Of a stretch of DNA of 64,000 nucleotides, positions 33,680 through 43,113 are shown in pieces. Every line of letters begins with the position of its first letter. Within the stretch, counting starts at the first letter, position 1. A program made the translations under genes and the position numbers. Under the pieces are notes generated by a model, which did not search any database, was not told the origin of the DNA, and saw nothing but the letters and a program-made list of their open reading frames with translations. This DNA comes from Planctomycetia bacterium (GTDB lineage Bacteria; Planctomycetota; Phycisphaerae; UBA1845; Fen-1342). Where the stretch lies: assembly GCA_015709575.1 (NCBI GenBank), contig CP054190.1:248001-312000 (forward strand), in the 5' to 3' direction.

Positions 33680-35484
33680 GCGCCGTTCCCGCTGCGACTC
33701 GCTCCGGCCGCCGGCTGCGCCGCGCCGGGCGCGTCCGCGGCGACGGCCGCAAGCGCCAGCACGCGGTACTCCCCGCGCGGGGTCGGCTCATCCACCGCGA
33801 CCGGGATGGCGCGACCGCTCATCAGATAGAATAGCGGGGTCGGGGGATTTGGACCGCGAGCGCGCTCGGTGAATTCGGCGGCAGAAAGCTCGACCACCCG
33901 CTGACCCTCGTCCAGCAGGCGTTCGATCCGGGCGGCGCTGCGCTCCCTCGAAAACAAGACGCGCCCGATCGCGCCGCCCGCCTCGGTCCGCGGCGCCGCC
34001 CGATAGACGCCGGCGCGGCCGAAGACGCCCGCCAGCCGGGTGACGGCGAGCAGGTTCACCTCGTCATTCTGCGTGAGCGCCAGGGCGCGGCCGATGCCGG
34101 CCAGGTTCACCTCGGCCAGGCTGGTGTCGTCCAGCACGCTGCCGGTGATGGCGGACAATCCCATCGCGTGCGCCTGCGAGACGTTGACGCGGTTTGTGTC
34201 CAGCAGGATGACGGGAATCTGCCGGGTATGGAGGGCGAACGCAATTTCGCGAACGGCCCGCTGCGCGCCAATCAGCAGCAGGCCGGCGGGGGAGGACTCG
34301 GCCAGCCGCAGGCGGCGGGCGATCGGGCCGGCGCACAGGCCGTAGATCAGTACGGTGCCGACGATCACGGAAAACATCATCGGCACGAGCAGGCGTGCCT
34401 CGGGAAACGCGCCGCTGCGATCCAGCTCGAAGGCGAAGACGCTGGTAACGGCGGCGGCGACGATGCCGCGCGGCGCGACGCAGGCGACGAAGATGCGGTC
34501 GCGCAGACTCAGGCGCGAGCCGGCGGCAGAGGCGAAGCTTGCGAGCGGGCGCACAATCACTACCAGCACCAGCACAAATGCAGCACCGCGCCATCCGACT
34601 TCGGCGAGATCGGCCAGGTTGATCCGCGCCGCGAGCAGAATGAACATTGCGGAGATCAGGAAAACGCGCAGGTTCTCCTTGAACTCCAGGATGTGATGGA
34701 CGTTTACGCGTCGTTGGTTGGCGAGCGCGATGCCCATGACGGTGACCGCCAGCAATCCGCCCTCGTGCGCGGCGGCGTTCGAAGCGGCGAAGATCCCGGC
34801 GACCAGCAGCAGCGTGACGGCGTTGTGCAGGTGATCGGGGATCCAGTAGCGCGCGATGGCCGATTGCAGGAAGAGCGCCGCGAGCAGGCCCAGCCCGCCG
34901 CCGACGAGCACGGTCTTGCCCAGCGACGTTGCGATCGGCGCGAACGCGAAGCCGGCCCCGCCGGAGATCAGCACCTCGAAGACCAGCACAGCCAGCAGCG
35001 CGCCGATCGGATCGACGACAATGCCCTCCCAGCGGAGGATGCCGGCCGCGGGACCGGTGGGTCGGACCTGCTGGAGCAGCGGGCCGACGACGGTCGGGCC
35101 GGTGACGGTGAGAATCGCGCCGAAGAGCGCCGCCAGCGCGGGGGGCAGCCCCAGAATGAAATGCGCCGCGAGACCCGCCAGCGCCCATGTGATCAGCACG
35201 CCGATCGAAACGAGGTTCCAGACGACGCGGTGCGAATCGCGGATATCGCGGAAGTTCAGCGTCAACCCGCCCTCGAACAGGATCATGGCGACGGAGAGCG
35301 CCACGATCGGCAGGAGGATCGGGCCGAACAGCGCGTCGGGGTTGATCAGCCCGCTGACCGGGCCGGCGAGGACGCCGATCGGCAGCAGCAGCAGGATCGA
35401 GGGCAGGCGCAGGCGCCAGGCGATCCACTGGGCGGCGCCGCCGAGCAGGATCACGGCGGCCAGCGAGGAAAGCGGGCTGAGCAT
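33667..35484 (-). CDS. Cation/proton antiporter with TrkA-N (RCK) domain
   Basis: A 605-residue CPA-type sodium (or potassium)/proton antiporter. The membrane part (1-390) has about 12 helices, with the family blocks SVAMILFEGGLTLNFRDIRD, FGAILTVTGPTVVGPLLQQV and WEGIVVDPIGALLAVLVFEV, which contain the exchange-site acidic residues (here the VDPIG variant). It is followed by a Rossmann TrkA-N domain (about 405-520: GLLLIGAQRAVREIAF, ILLDTNRVNVSQAHAMG, LTQNDEVNLLAVTRLAG) that probably senses NAD(H) or nucleotides, and a C-terminal tail. The ATG at 35484 is chosen over 35511 for a normal N-terminus; no strong ribosome binding site is seen. It overlaps the VWA gene downstream. Confidence 0.9.
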   Translation of the reverse strand: MLSPLSSLAAVILLGGAAQWIAWRLRLPSILLLLPIGVLAGPVSGLINPDALFGPILLPIVALSVAMILFEGGLTLNFRDIRDSHRVVWNLVSIGVLITWALAGLAAHFILGLPPALAALFGAILTVTGPTVVGPLLQQVRPTGPAAGILRWEGIVVDPIGALLAVLVFEVLISGGAGFAFAPIATSLGKTVLVGGGLGLLAALFLQSAIARYWIPDHLHNAVTLLLVAGIFAASNAAAHEGGLLAVTVMGIALANQRRVNVHHILEFKENLRVFLISAMFILLAARINLADLAEVGWRGAAFVLVLVVIVRPLASFASAAGSRLSLRDRIFVACVAPRGIVAAAVTSVFAFELDRSGAFPEARLLVPMMFSVIVGTVLIYGLCAGPIARRLRLAESSPAGLLLIGAQRAVREIAFALHTRQIPVILLDTNRVNVSQAHAMGLSAITGSVLDDTSLAEVNLAGIGRALALTQNDEVNLLAVTRLAGVFGRAGVYRAAPRTEAGGAIGRVLFSRERSAARIERLLDEGQRVVELSAAEFTERARGPNPPTPLFYLMSGRAIPVAVDEPTPRGEYRVLALAAVAADAPGAAQPAAGASRSGNGAWAS

Positions 35485-35567
35485 GGCAGACTGGTAGCAG
35501 GCGGGGACCAATCCGGCAACGGGTTGACGTCAGTTCACGGCGCGGTTTCGGGTGCGGCGGTCGGTGG

Positions 35568-36635
35568 TCAGGCGGTGGTCGCGACTGGTGCGAGGCGCCG
35601 CCAGCGTTCGAGCGTGTCGGCGGCTGCGCCGCTGCGGATCGCATCGCCGGCGCGGCGCGCACCGTCGGCGAGATCGGCCGCGCGGCCGGCGACCCACAAA
35701 GCGGCGGCGGCATTGGCGACGACCATGTCGCGGACGGGAGTATCGGGTTGTGCAGGATCGAGCGCGGTCCGGATGCGCGCGGCGCTTTCGGCCGGGCTGG
35801 AGACGAAGAGCGCGTCGAGCGGGGCGCGCGGAATGCCGAGATCCGCGGCGTCCACGTCATGGATGGAGATTGCACCGGCCGCGGGCCTGTCGGGCGCGCT
35901 CGCCTCGGTGTCGAGGCGGCCGATGCGGGTGGGGCCGCTGATACTGACGTCGCAGAGACCTTCCAGGCCGTGGACGACCAGGGCGCGGATGGAGCCCAGT
36001 TCGCGCAGCGCGCCCAGAATGAGCGGGACGTGCTCGGGGCGCGAGACGCCGACGAGCTGGCGGCGGACGCCGGCGGGGTTGGCGAGCGGCCCGACGAGGT
36101 TGAAGATCGTTCGCACGCCGAGCGCGATGCGCACGGGAGCGGCGTGGCGCATGGCGGGGTGCAGCCGTGGGGCGTACAGAAACGCGATGCGGCATTCGCG
36201 CAGACATCGCTCCAGCAGCGGCACTTCCGCGTGCGTGTCGATGCCGAGAGCGGTGAGGCCTTCAGCGGATCCGCTGGGCCGGGCGTGGCTGCGGTTGCCG
36301 TGCTTGGCGACAGTGGCGCCGCCGGCCGCGGCGACGATTCCGGCGGCGGTGGAGACGTTGAAGAGCGGCTTGCCGTCTCCGCCGGTGCCGCAGGTGTCGA
36401 TGGCTTCGACGCCTTCGGGGGTGCGGACAGGCGTGACGCAGGCGCGCAGGGCGTCGACCGCGCCGGCGATTTCGTCGGCGGTTTCGCCGCGGGTGGCGAG
36501 GGCGGCGAGGATGGCGGCCAGCAGGGGCGGCTCGACTTCGCCGGCGACGACGCGCTCGAACAGGGAGCGGGTCTGGTCGCGCGTGAGCGACTCGCGGCGG
36601 GTGAGCTGCTGGAGCAGGGTTTGAACGTGGTTCAC
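35568..36635 (-). CDS. trpD: Anthranilate phosphoribosyltransferase
   Basis: A 355-residue enzyme of tryptophan synthesis, joining anthranilate and PRPP. The PRPP site is DTCGTGGDGKPLFNVSTAAG (about 79-98), followed by KHGNRSHARPSGSAEGLTAL and the anthranilate site around HPAMRHAAPVRIALGVRT, FNLVGPLANPAG and GLCDVSISGPT. It begins at GTG 36635 (MNHVQTLLQQLTRRESLTRD), a normal TrpD start, without a clear ribosome binding site. No other trp gene is in the window. The antiporter gene begins 83 bases after its stop on the same strand. Confidence 0.95.
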   Translation of the reverse strand: MNHVQTLLQQLTRRESLTRDQTRSLFERVVAGEVEPPLLAAILAALATRGETADEIAGAVDALRACVTPVRTPEGVEAIDTCGTGGDGKPLFNVSTAAGIVAAAGGATVAKHGNRSHARPSGSAEGLTALGIDTHAEVPLLERCLRECRIAFLYAPRLHPAMRHAAPVRIALGVRTIFNLVGPLANPAGVRRQLVGVSRPEHVPLILGALRELGSIRALVVHGLEGLCDVSISGPTRIGRLDTEASAPDRPAAGAISIHDVDAADLGIPRAPLDALFVSSPAESAARIRTALDPAQPDTPVRDMVVANAAAALWVAGRAADLADGARRAGDAIRSGAAADTLERWRRLAPVATTA

Positions 36636-36731
36636 GGCAGGAGAGTCTATCGGTCGGGAGCGGGGCTGCGTTGGAGTGGAGCGGTGGGACGGCGGGTCGT
36701 CGCATCCGCCGATCAGTCCTGCCCGCCCGGT

Positions 36732-37910
36732 TCACCAGCGCGCGATGGCGTCGGCCGCCGCGCGGCGGGCTTCTTCGTGCGACCCCAGCGGCAGATTGCA
36801 CTGGAACGCGCTGCCGCCTGACGAGGGGAACACGGAGTGCGAGATGTTCGTGAACGGGGGCGATAGGGCGGCGAGTTGCGCGATCGTCTGGTTTGTGATG
36901 CTGACGTAGTACGGTTCGAGCTGGTTGTTGATGATTTGCACCGAAAGGCTCCGCAGCGCCACGTCATCGCGCCAGCTCGGTCCGTTGTGACCACAGGTGG
37001 TCGCCCACCGCGCCCGTTCTTCCCAGAACCCGCCCTGCGCCGGGCGCCAGGTGCACTCCGTGGCCGGGTCGAGGCAGGCCGGGATCGTGTCATAGGTGTA
37101 GTCGAGCGTCGCGGGATCATCGAGCGACGTATAGCGCGCCACCGCCTGGATAAAACGCTCATGGTGGCGCATGGCGACGGTGATCGCGGCGCTGGCGCCG
37201 GACGAATAGCCGGTGATACGCCACGTGCCTGGCGTGATCTCCCGGTATTGCACCAGCAGGTCGAGGAAGCTGAGGATGTTCTGTTCGTCGATCAGCAGGT
37301 TACACGGCCCGGAGGCCTGGTCACCATTGAAGTAAAGATCCGGGCAGATGACAGCGAACGGGCGATACGCGGCGCGATCCTCCGCGAGCGCCGGCCACGA
37401 TGGGTCGCCGCAATCGGGAAAACCCGAGAGGTCGGCGTTAGGGCCCATTTCCAAGGCGCCGTCGCCGCCGGTGCCGTGGAGCGAAATGATGACCGGATCG
37501 AAGGCGGCGTTGAAGTCTGCGGGAATGTACATGCGAAAGTTGCGGCCGGTCAGGGGGTTGGAACGAGTCAGCACCTGGCCGCGCGGCAAGCCGCAGCCGT
37601 CGGCCGAGATCAGGCGATTGCCCAGCACGCAATCCACGAACGGGTCAATGTCGAAGTTGTTGGCCAGCGCGTCACGGTTCGTGTCAAGCCAGCACGCTCG
37701 CAGCGCCCAGCACGACTCGGCGGCCGGTTGAACTACCGCGAGATAGTCGGGGGGGGCAGCAACCGCGTGCGGGTCGAGGATCGCGACGACGAATGCGTCA
37801 ATGTCGAAGTTGTCGATCACGCCGTCGCAATTCGCGTCCCCGCGCTTGCAGACCTGAGCGGCCGTGCAGGTGGTACAGGCGAGCAGAACGGCAACGAGCG
37901 TGACTTTCAT
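36732..37910 (-). CDS. Secreted esterase/depolymerase with dockerin-like repeats
   Basis: A 392-residue exported protein. After a signal peptide (VTLVAVLLACTTCTAA) come two calcium-binding, dockerin-like repeats, GDANCDGVIDNFDIDAFV (24-41) and DTNRDALANNFDIDPFV (76-92), separated by about 35 residues. The remainder is an alpha/beta hydrolase related to LpqC/PHB-depolymerase-type esterases: RMYIPADFNAAFDPVIISLH, oxyanion loop HGTGGDG (145-151), nucleophile elbow GYSSG (S236), and a late His in NISHSVFP. The substrate is unknown (feruloyl or polyester esters are typical). The unusual point is the dockerin pair at the N-terminus; in other planctomycete proteins it is mostly C-terminal, as at 44.6 kb. 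Confidence 0.85.
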   Translation of the reverse strand: MKVTLVAVLLACTTCTAAQVCKRGDANCDGVIDNFDIDAFVVAILDPHAVAAPPDYLAVVQPAAESCWALRACWLDTNRDALANNFDIDPFVDCVLGNRLISADGCGLPRGQVLTRSNPLTGRNFRMYIPADFNAAFDPVIISLHGTGGDGALEMGPNADLSGFPDCGDPSWPALAEDRAAYRPFAVICPDLYFNGDQASGPCNLLIDEQNILSFLDLLVQYREITPGTWRITGYSSGASAAITVAMRHHERFIQAVARYTSLDDPATLDYTYDTIPACLDPATECTWRPAQGGFWEERARWATTCGHNGPSWRDDVALRSLSVQIINNQLEPYYVSITNQTIAQLAALSPPFTNISHSVFPSSGGSAFQCNLPLGSHEEARRAAADAIARW

Positions 37911-38158
37911 CTTATCGGCCGTCGCCTCTCAATAGCTTCGTTGGGCACCCCTGGCGCGCCACGCGCCGTGATTCTAGTCCGCGCCGGGCACGGGCGTGGG
38001 CGAGCCGAAATTTTCTTCGCTCGTTCTCGGGGCTCAGACTCCCTGGCGGCCGATCGCGGGAGAGCGGCCCGCCGGGATTTTCGGTGTGCATGCGGGGATC
38101 ATTGCGTATCATTCAGGAGACGCGCTGCACGGTTCCGCGGCGCGCGGGGCAGGCCCGC

Positions 38159-38977
38159 ATGAGCACGCATCCATTCGACCTGCTGATGCAACTCGATGAG
38201 CCGCTGATCCGGCTGGATTGCGCGGCGCTGCATCTCGCGCGGGATGCCTATCCGGGGTTGAGCCACGAGTGCAGCCTGCGTCAACTGGATGAGATTGCAG
38301 CGCGGGTGGCGGAGCGCCGGCCGGGGCTGGAGGCGCCGCTGCGTTACTCGGCGATGCGCGACGTGCTGGTGGAGGAGCTGGAGTTTCGGGGAAACGAGGA
38401 GGATTATTACGACGTTGAGAACAGCTACCTGAACCGCGTGCTGGAGCGGCGGCTGGGGATACCACTGTCGCTGTCGGTGGTGTGGATCGAGGTGGGGCGG
38501 CGGCTGAAGTGGCCGGTGACCGGGGTGGGGTTTCCCTGTCACTTCCTGGTGCGGTTTGACGATCCGGATCGCTTCGTGATCGCGGATGCGTTTCGGGGCG
38601 GGGAGTCGCTGTCGCTGGATGACTGTCGGGAGCTGTTGGAGGCGCGCCAGCCGGGGTTGAAGTTCTCGATGTCCATGCTGGAGCCGGTATCCACGCGCGC
38701 GGTGCTGATCCGGATGCTGACGAACCTTCGAACGATTCACCTGTGTGCTGGGCGCTGGGGGCCGGCGGCGCTGGTGCTGGAGCGGCTGATCGCGGCGGAC
38801 CCCACCAACGCGCAGCACGCACAGGAACTGGCGATGGTGTACAAGCGCTCGGGCGATCTTCGGCGGGCGTATGCGGCGCTGGCGGCCTTCATTCATCGCT
38901 GTCCACGGTCACGGGAATTTGAGGCGGTGTGCGCGTCACTGGAGCGGGTGGAGAGCGACCTGGCGGGGATGAACTGA
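38159..38977 (+). CDS. SirB1-type transglutaminase-like protein with TPR
   Basis: A 272-residue protein of the SirB1/transglutaminase-like core 2 family. Core blocks: ALHLARDAYPGLSHECSLRQ, LFEELEFRGN-type region EELEFRGNEEDYYDVENSYL, LERRLGIPLSLSVVWIEVGR, GVGFPCHFLVRF (Cys-His in the catalytic-type loop) and FVIADAFRGGESLSLDDCREL. A C-terminal TPR segment (ALVLERLIAADPTNAQHAQE) follows, as is usual for the family. Catalytic activity has not been shown for these proteins; the bacterial homologues are linked loosely to regulation and to KdsA neighbours. The ATG at 38159 is taken because it opens the conserved domain directly. Confidence 0.85.
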   Translation: MSTHPFDLLMQLDEPLIRLDCAALHLARDAYPGLSHECSLRQLDEIAARVAERRPGLEAPLRYSAMRDVLVEELEFRGNEEDYYDVENSYLNRVLERRLGIPLSLSVVWIEVGRRLKWPVTGVGFPCHFLVRFDDPDRFVIADAFRGGESLSLDDCRELLEARQPGLKFSMSMLEPVSTRAVLIRMLTNLRTIHLCAGRWGPAALVLERLIAADPTNAQHAQELAMVYKRSGDLRRAYAALAAFIHRCPRSREFEAVCASLERVESDLAGMN

Positions 38978-39445
38978 ACGTCGGGTGGAGGATGGGGCTA
39001 CCGGAGCCATCCGGGGGCGGGTGTCACGGTCCTGCGAATCGGCGCATGCCTACGCGGAGTACCGCGAAGGCATGCCACCCCAGTCGTGAGCCAGCGAGTC
39101 ACCCGGTGCGGCGGTGAGCACATTACCGGCAAGATCGAACATAACGCTCGCGGGATCCATGCCTTATTTGCGTTGAGTGGCTACAAGCCCTGTGCGCCGC
39201 GTGGTAATTTTCGACCGTGTTTATCAGAGGCTAGGCGCAGTTCGAAAATTGCTTTCATTCCTCGCGGCTTCCACCCGCGTTCCAAGCCGGGCGCCGGTGA
39301 CGGACAACGCAACTGGCCGTGTCCTGAATGTCGGGAACCGGAGTGCCGGTCGCGCCGTCCAACCCGCAGGCCCTGGCGTCGTCCGGACGAACTGCGGGCG
39401 GGCGGCCTGCACCGCGACGCCGTGCCTTGGATACGGGAGATTGCA
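38978..39445. other. Intergenic region with one hairpin repeat
   Basis: 468 bases before the first STN-like gene. It holds one 32-nt hairpin of the twin-hairpin family (39044-39075) and then an AT-richer stretch (39135-39260) that probably contains a promoter, but no clean hexamer pair was found. Confidence 0.5.
39044..39075 (-). repeat. Single hairpin of the twin-hairpin family, reverse copy
   Basis: GCATGCCTACGCGGAGTACC-type arm: the reverse complement of hairpin 1 of the element at 23998. The second hairpin is absent. Confidence 0.8.
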
Positions 39446-40282
39446 ATGAACCGGATTTGTCACCCGAGCACGGGTTCGCCTTCTGCCGGTCGAATTCCCG
39501 CGGCCGTGGTCGCGGCCGGGCTGCTGTTCACGGTGGCCGCGGGACTCGCGCAGCCTTCGCTCGGACAGAATTCTCACCAGCCGGGCTGGGATCCGCGTGT
39601 GCCGGTCCGGGGGAATCTGTCAGATGGTGCGGTCGGCGTGGTGATTCCGCTCTCCGGGACGATCGCGGAGGCCGCGTTTGAGGATGCGCCTCTGGAGCGC
39701 GTGCTGGCGTGGCTGGGAGAGCATGGACGACAAAATTTCGTCGTGCGGTGGGATCGGCTGGCGGCGGTGGGGATTGAGCAGAGCAGCCCGGTATCGCTGC
39801 AGGTGCGGCAGGTGACGGTGCGACACGCGCTGTGGCTGGTGCTCGCGCACGTGGGAAGCGGGGATGTGCGGCTGGCGTTTCGGGCGGATGGGCGGGTCAC
39901 GACGATTTCGACAGCCGACGATCTCGGCGGCGAGATCGTGACGCGCGCCTACGACATCACGGACCTGATGACGGCGATCCCGCGGTTCCGGCCGGCCTAC
40001 ACGCTTTCGCTGGCCGACGCCGGCGGTGCGGGGTTCCGGGAGCGCGGAGATGGAAACGACGAAGATGTGACGGAGGAAGTTCCGGAGGGCGACCCGGTCG
40101 TTGTGTTCGGTCGGTCGGGGGTTCGGGAGTTTGCTCGGCTGGTGACGGAGACGGTTGAGCCGGACAGTTGGATGCAGAATGGCGGGGTTGGGACGATCGG
40201 CGTTTATCGGAATATGCTGGTCGTTCGAAATACGCTGGCGGTTCACCAGGCGCTGGGCGGATACGCTATATTGGCCGATTGA
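39446..40282 (+). CDS. Secreted STN-like domain protein (paralogue 1)
   Basis: A 278-residue exported protein: signal peptide IPAAVVAAGLLFTVAAGLAQ then a region typical of the secretin/TonB short N-terminal (STN) fold: EAAFEDAPLERVLAWLGEHG, NFVVRWDRLAAVGIEQSS, SLQVRQVTVRHALWLVLAHV and VRLAFRADGRVTTISTADDL. After it, AYDITDLMTAIPRFRP and a Thr/Val/Glu-rich C-terminal part (LVTETVEPDSWMQNGGVGTI, NMLVVRNTLAVHQALGG) match the next gene closely. It carries no secretin barrel, so it may be a periplasmic partner of a secretin or pilus. GGGAG lies upstream of the ATG. Arranged head to tail with its paralogue, 228 bases apart. Confidence 0.8.
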   Translation: MNRICHPSTGSPSAGRIPAAVVAAGLLFTVAAGLAQPSLGQNSHQPGWDPRVPVRGNLSDGAVGVVIPLSGTIAEAAFEDAPLERVLAWLGEHGRQNFVVRWDRLAAVGIEQSSPVSLQVRQVTVRHALWLVLAHVGSGDVRLAFRADGRVTTISTADDLGGEIVTRAYDITDLMTAIPRFRPAYTLSLADAGGAGFRERGDGNDEDVTEEVPEGDPVVVFGRSGVREFARLVTETVEPDSWMQNGGVGTIGVYRNMLVVRNTLAVHQALGGYAILAD

Positions 40283-40510
40283 GAAACCGGTTTCGGTCCA
40301 GGCGCGGTTCGACCTCACTGGCGGCGCGACCGCGAACGTCGGCGCGGATGCCGATGGAATGGATATGAACCTGCTCCGGAAGTTGTCGTCTCGGGACTGG
40401 ACATACAGCCGCAGCGCGGCGATGATCCCGGGCCGAAATCAACCGGCCGGCCGAGCGCGGAGGTCCGCGTCGGCGGGTCGTGAGTCCCTCCTTCAGGCGG
40501 GAGTTTGCAC

Positions 40511-41275
40511 ATGAAGCGTGCGGTAGTCATTGGAATGATCCTGGCGATGACGGCAGGGACTGCATGGGCGCAATCGGCCCGGCCGGCGCCGCGCGCGCGG
40601 GTGGCGCCGACGTTGCAGTTGTTGAACCAGCGGATTCCGGAAGTGGCGTTTGAGGATGCCCCTCTGGAGCGCGTGGTGGATTGGCTCAAGACATTCACGA
40701 AGTCGAACGTCGTGGTGCGGTGGGAGAAGCTGGAGAATAACGGCGTCGAGCGTGACAAGGCGATCAATATCAAGGTTCGCAACGTCACGCTGTCGATGGT
40801 GCTGTGGATGGTGCTGAACGACGCGGGCGGGGATGACGTGAAGCTCGCGTATAAGGCCAACAAGGACGTGCTGATCATTTCGACGGTCGAGGACCTCGGC
40901 CAGGAGATGATCGTGCGCGTCTATGACGTGACGGATCTCTTGATCAACATTCCGCGCTTCACGAACGCGCCGCGGATTGACGTGTCGCAAGCTCTTCAGG
41001 GCGGCGCGGGTGGCGGTGGCGGCGGCGGCGGGAACGTGTTCGAGTCCAACGACGACGAGCGCGAGGAGAATGACCAGGGCGCGGCCTTCGCGGCGCCCGG
41101 CTCGGCCGAATTGATCGCGCTGATTGTCTCGACGATCGACCCGGATAGCTGGGAAGTAAACGGCGGAACCGGGCAGATCATCCCGTTCCGTACGTCGCTG
41201 GTGGTGCGCAACACACTGCTGGTTCATCAGAAGCTGAATGGCTACGTCACCGAGGAGCTGGTGGAAGCGCCGTAG
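40511..41275 (+). CDS. Secreted STN-like domain protein (paralogue 2)
   Basis: A 254-residue protein with signal peptide VVIGMILAMTAGTAWA and the same layout as the upstream gene: EVAFEDAPLERVVDWLKTFT, NVVVRWEKLENNGVERDK, NIKVRNVTLSMVLWMVLNDA, KANKDVLIISTVEDLGQEM, VYDVTDLLINIPRF. A Gly-run (about ten Gly) precedes an acidic stretch; then LIALIVSTIDPDSWEVNGGT and TSLVVRNTLLVHQKLNGYV. ATG at 40511; GGGAG upstream. It ends shortly before a strong terminator. The nearly identical DNA around AFEDAPLERV in both genes indicates tandem duplication followed by divergence. Confidence 0.85.
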   Translation: MKRAVVIGMILAMTAGTAWAQSARPAPRARVAPTLQLLNQRIPEVAFEDAPLERVVDWLKTFTKSNVVVRWEKLENNGVERDKAINIKVRNVTLSMVLWMVLNDAGGDDVKLAYKANKDVLIISTVEDLGQEMIVRVYDVTDLLINIPRFTNAPRIDVSQALQGGAGGGGGGGGNVFESNDDEREENDQGAAFAAPGSAELIALIVSTIDPDSWEVNGGTGQIIPFRTSLVVRNTLLVHQKLNGYVTEELVEAP

Positions 41276-41300
41276 ACGGGCGCTTTCGCACGGCATGATC

Positions 41301-41381
41301 GAGGCGGCGTTGCCGCGACCGACCGGCGAGCATCCTGCCCAGACCCGCGGCAACGCGGCCTCGGCAGGATGCTCTTTTTTT
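41301..41381 (+). promoter_or_regulatory. Candidate attenuator: terminator overlapped by a competing 17-bp stem
   Basis: GAGGCGGCGTTGCCGCG (41301-41317) is complementary at 16 of 17 positions to CGCGGCAACGCGGCCTC (41346-41362), which is the loop of the terminator 41328-41374. The two stems cannot form as simple nested hairpins: either a pseudoknot or mutually exclusive structures. It lies 48 bases before the ATG of the SHOCT-like gene. Confidence 0.5.
41328..41381 (+). terminator. Strong Rho-independent terminator
   Basis: A perfect 12-bp stem, GAGCATCCTGCC (41328-41339) with GGCAGGATGCTC (41363-41374), followed by seven T residues (41375-41381). The loop contains its own CCGCG-GCAA-CGCGG hairpin. 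It ends the STN-like gene transcript or attenuates into the next gene. Confidence 0.85.
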
Positions 41382-41428
41382 GCGAACCGGGCTGGAAGCC
41401 TGAACCCCCCTTCCGACTGAGAGCACCC

Positions 41429-41707
41429 ATGGATCATCGGGTGGTGTTGATGGTGATTGCGGCGGTGGCCATCGGCGTGGCGGCCGCGATCCTGTTGTAC
41501 ACGGCGCGGGCGGCGAAGCTGTGGGCGCGGGCCGAGGATGAGCCGAAAGGGGAGCCGTTCACGCTGCAGGATCTGCGGGAGCTTCAGAAGCGCGGGGAGA
41601 TCACGCCGGCGGAATTTGAGGCGATGCGCGGCCAGTTGCTGGCGATGCACCGTCAGGGTTCGCGTCCGGCCGGGAGCGCAACCGGCGGCGAGCCGGAATC
41701 GCAGTAG
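41429..41707 (+). CDS. Small membrane protein with SHOCT-like tail
   Basis: A 92-residue protein with one N-terminal helix ([20 protein letters not shown]) and a short C-terminal SHOCT-like motif, [20 protein letters not shown] then [10 protein letters not shown], an alpha-helical oligomerisation or regulatory tail seen in many membrane proteins. The final 15 residues are disordered (Ser/Gly/Glu). It lies between the strong terminator at 41328-41381 and clpX, whose ATG is 122 bases after its stop; co-transcription with clpX is possible. Start ATG 41429 follows the hairpin directly. Function unknown. Confidence 0.75.
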   Translation: MDHRVVLMVIAAVAIGVAAAILLYTARAAKLWARAEDEPKGEPFTLQDLRELQKRGEITPAEFEAMRGQLLAMHRQGSRPAGSATGGEPESQ

Positions 41708-41829
41708 GGGCCGGGTGCGTTTCTTTGTGCGGGGTGAGGCGGGTAGAATCCGGAAGGTTTGACTCTGCCGATGGAACTGGTGAGGATCCGGGTCGCGCGG
41801 CGGCCGTCACACACCCTGAGGATGGAATC

Positions 41830-43113
41830 ATGAGCGGATCACGCGGAACGACCGGCCGTGGCGGGGCGCGGCGGGGCAGCGTGTGCAGCTTTTGCGGCAA
41901 GAGTCATCGCGACGTCGGCCCGATGGTGGAGGGGCCGGACGACGTCTACATCTGCTCGCAGTGCATCGACATGTGCCACAACCTCGTGCGCGAGGAGCGG
42001 CGGCGGAGCGGAAAAGCCCGACCCGCGAGCAAGACGATTCCGAAGCCGCGCGAGCTGTTTGATTTCATGGATCAATACGTCGTGGGACAGGATGCGGCCA
42101 AGCGGGCGCTGGCGGTCGCGGTCAGCAATCACTACAAGCGGCTGGCGCACGCGGATTCGCGCGCCGCGGACGACGTGGAGATCGACAAGAGCAACATCCT
42201 GATGATCGGGCCGACCGGCAGCGGCAAGACGCTGCTGGCGCGCTCACTGGCGCGGGTGCTGAACGTGCCGTTCGCGATCGGGGACGCGACCACACTGACG
42301 GAGGCGGGCTACGTCGGCGAGGACGTGGAGAACATCCTGCTGCGGCTGCTTCAGAACGCGGATTACGACCTGGAGGCGGCACAGCGCGGGATCATCTACG
42401 TCGACGAGATCGACAAGATCGGCAAGACGTGGAACAACGTCAGCATCACGCGTGACGTGTCGGGCGAGGGCGTGCAGCAGGCGCTGCTGAAGATGCTGGA
42501 GGGGACGGTCAGCAACATTCCGCCGCAGGGCGGACGCAAGCATCCGGAGCAGCAGTACATCCAGATGGACACGACGAACATCCTGTTCATCTGCGGCGGG
42601 ACTTTTGTGGGCCTGGACAAGATCATCCGCAAGCGGCTGGGGCGCAAGTCGATCGGGTTCGTAGGGGCGGTTCGCGACGCGGACTCGGTGGCGGAGATGG
42701 GCAGCGCGCTGGCCCAGGTGACGCCGGACGACCTGATCGAGTTCGGCATGATTCCGGAGTTCGTGGGGCGTCTGCCGGTCATTTGCCCGCTGTCGCCGCT
42801 GGATGAGGCGTCGCTGGTTCGGATCCTGACGGAGCCGAAAAACTCGATCGTGCGGCAGTATCAGAAACTGTTTGAGCTGGAGAACGCGACGCTGGACTTC
42901 ACGGACGACGCGCTGGCGGAGATCGCGCGGCGGGCAATGCAGCGCGACACGGGCGCGCGGGCGCTGCGCGGCGTCGTCGAGGATTTCATGCTGGAGGCGA
43001 TGTTCGAGCTTCCGGACGCCAAGCCGGGCGGGCGCTACGTGGTGACGGCGGACGTGGTGCGGGGGGAGAAAAGCGTGTTTGCGGATGTGCAGTACCGGAA
43101 GGAATCGGCCTGA
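41830..43113 (+). CDS. clpX: ATP-dependent Clp protease ATP-binding subunit ClpX
   Basis: A 427-residue AAA+ unfoldase that feeds proteins to ClpP. An N-terminal zinc finger (CSFCGKS with C19 and C22; CSQC with C42 and C45) is followed by Walker A GPTGSGKT (127-134), pore loop [12 protein letters not shown], Walker [31 protein letters not shown], arginine-finger region [14 protein letters not shown] and the sensor 2 block [16 protein letters not shown]. The GAGG before ATG 41830 marks the start; the longer frame to 41725 is untypical. An ATGGAATCATGA sequence makes a tiny overlapping frame just before it. clpP is not adjacent here. A strong terminator follows 60 bases later. Confidence 0.97.
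   Translation: MSGSRGTTGRGGARRGSVCSFCGKSHRDVGPMVEGPDDVYICSQCIDMCHNLVREERRRSGKARPASKTIPKPRELFDFMDQYVVGQDAAKRALAVAVSNHYKRLAHADSRAADDVEIDKSNILMIGPTGSGKTLLARSLARVLNVPFAIGDATTLTEAGYVGEDVENILLRLLQNADYDLEAAQRGIIYVDEIDKIGKTWNNVSITRDVSGEGVQQALLKMLEGTVSNIPPQGGRKHPEQQYIQMDTTNILFICGGTFVGLDKIIRKRLGRKSIGFVGAVRDADSVAEMGSALAQVTPDDLIEFGMIPEFVGRLPVICPLSPLDEASLVRILTEPKNSIVRQYQKLFELENATLDFTDDALAEIARRAMQRDTGARALRGVVEDFMLEAMFELPDAKPGGRYVVTADVVRGEKSVFADVQYRKESA

Noticed and set aside
34168..36624. 818-codon plus-strand frame across the antiporter and trpD
   Set aside because: Composition is typical of an antisense shadow, and both minus-strand genes are unmistakable.
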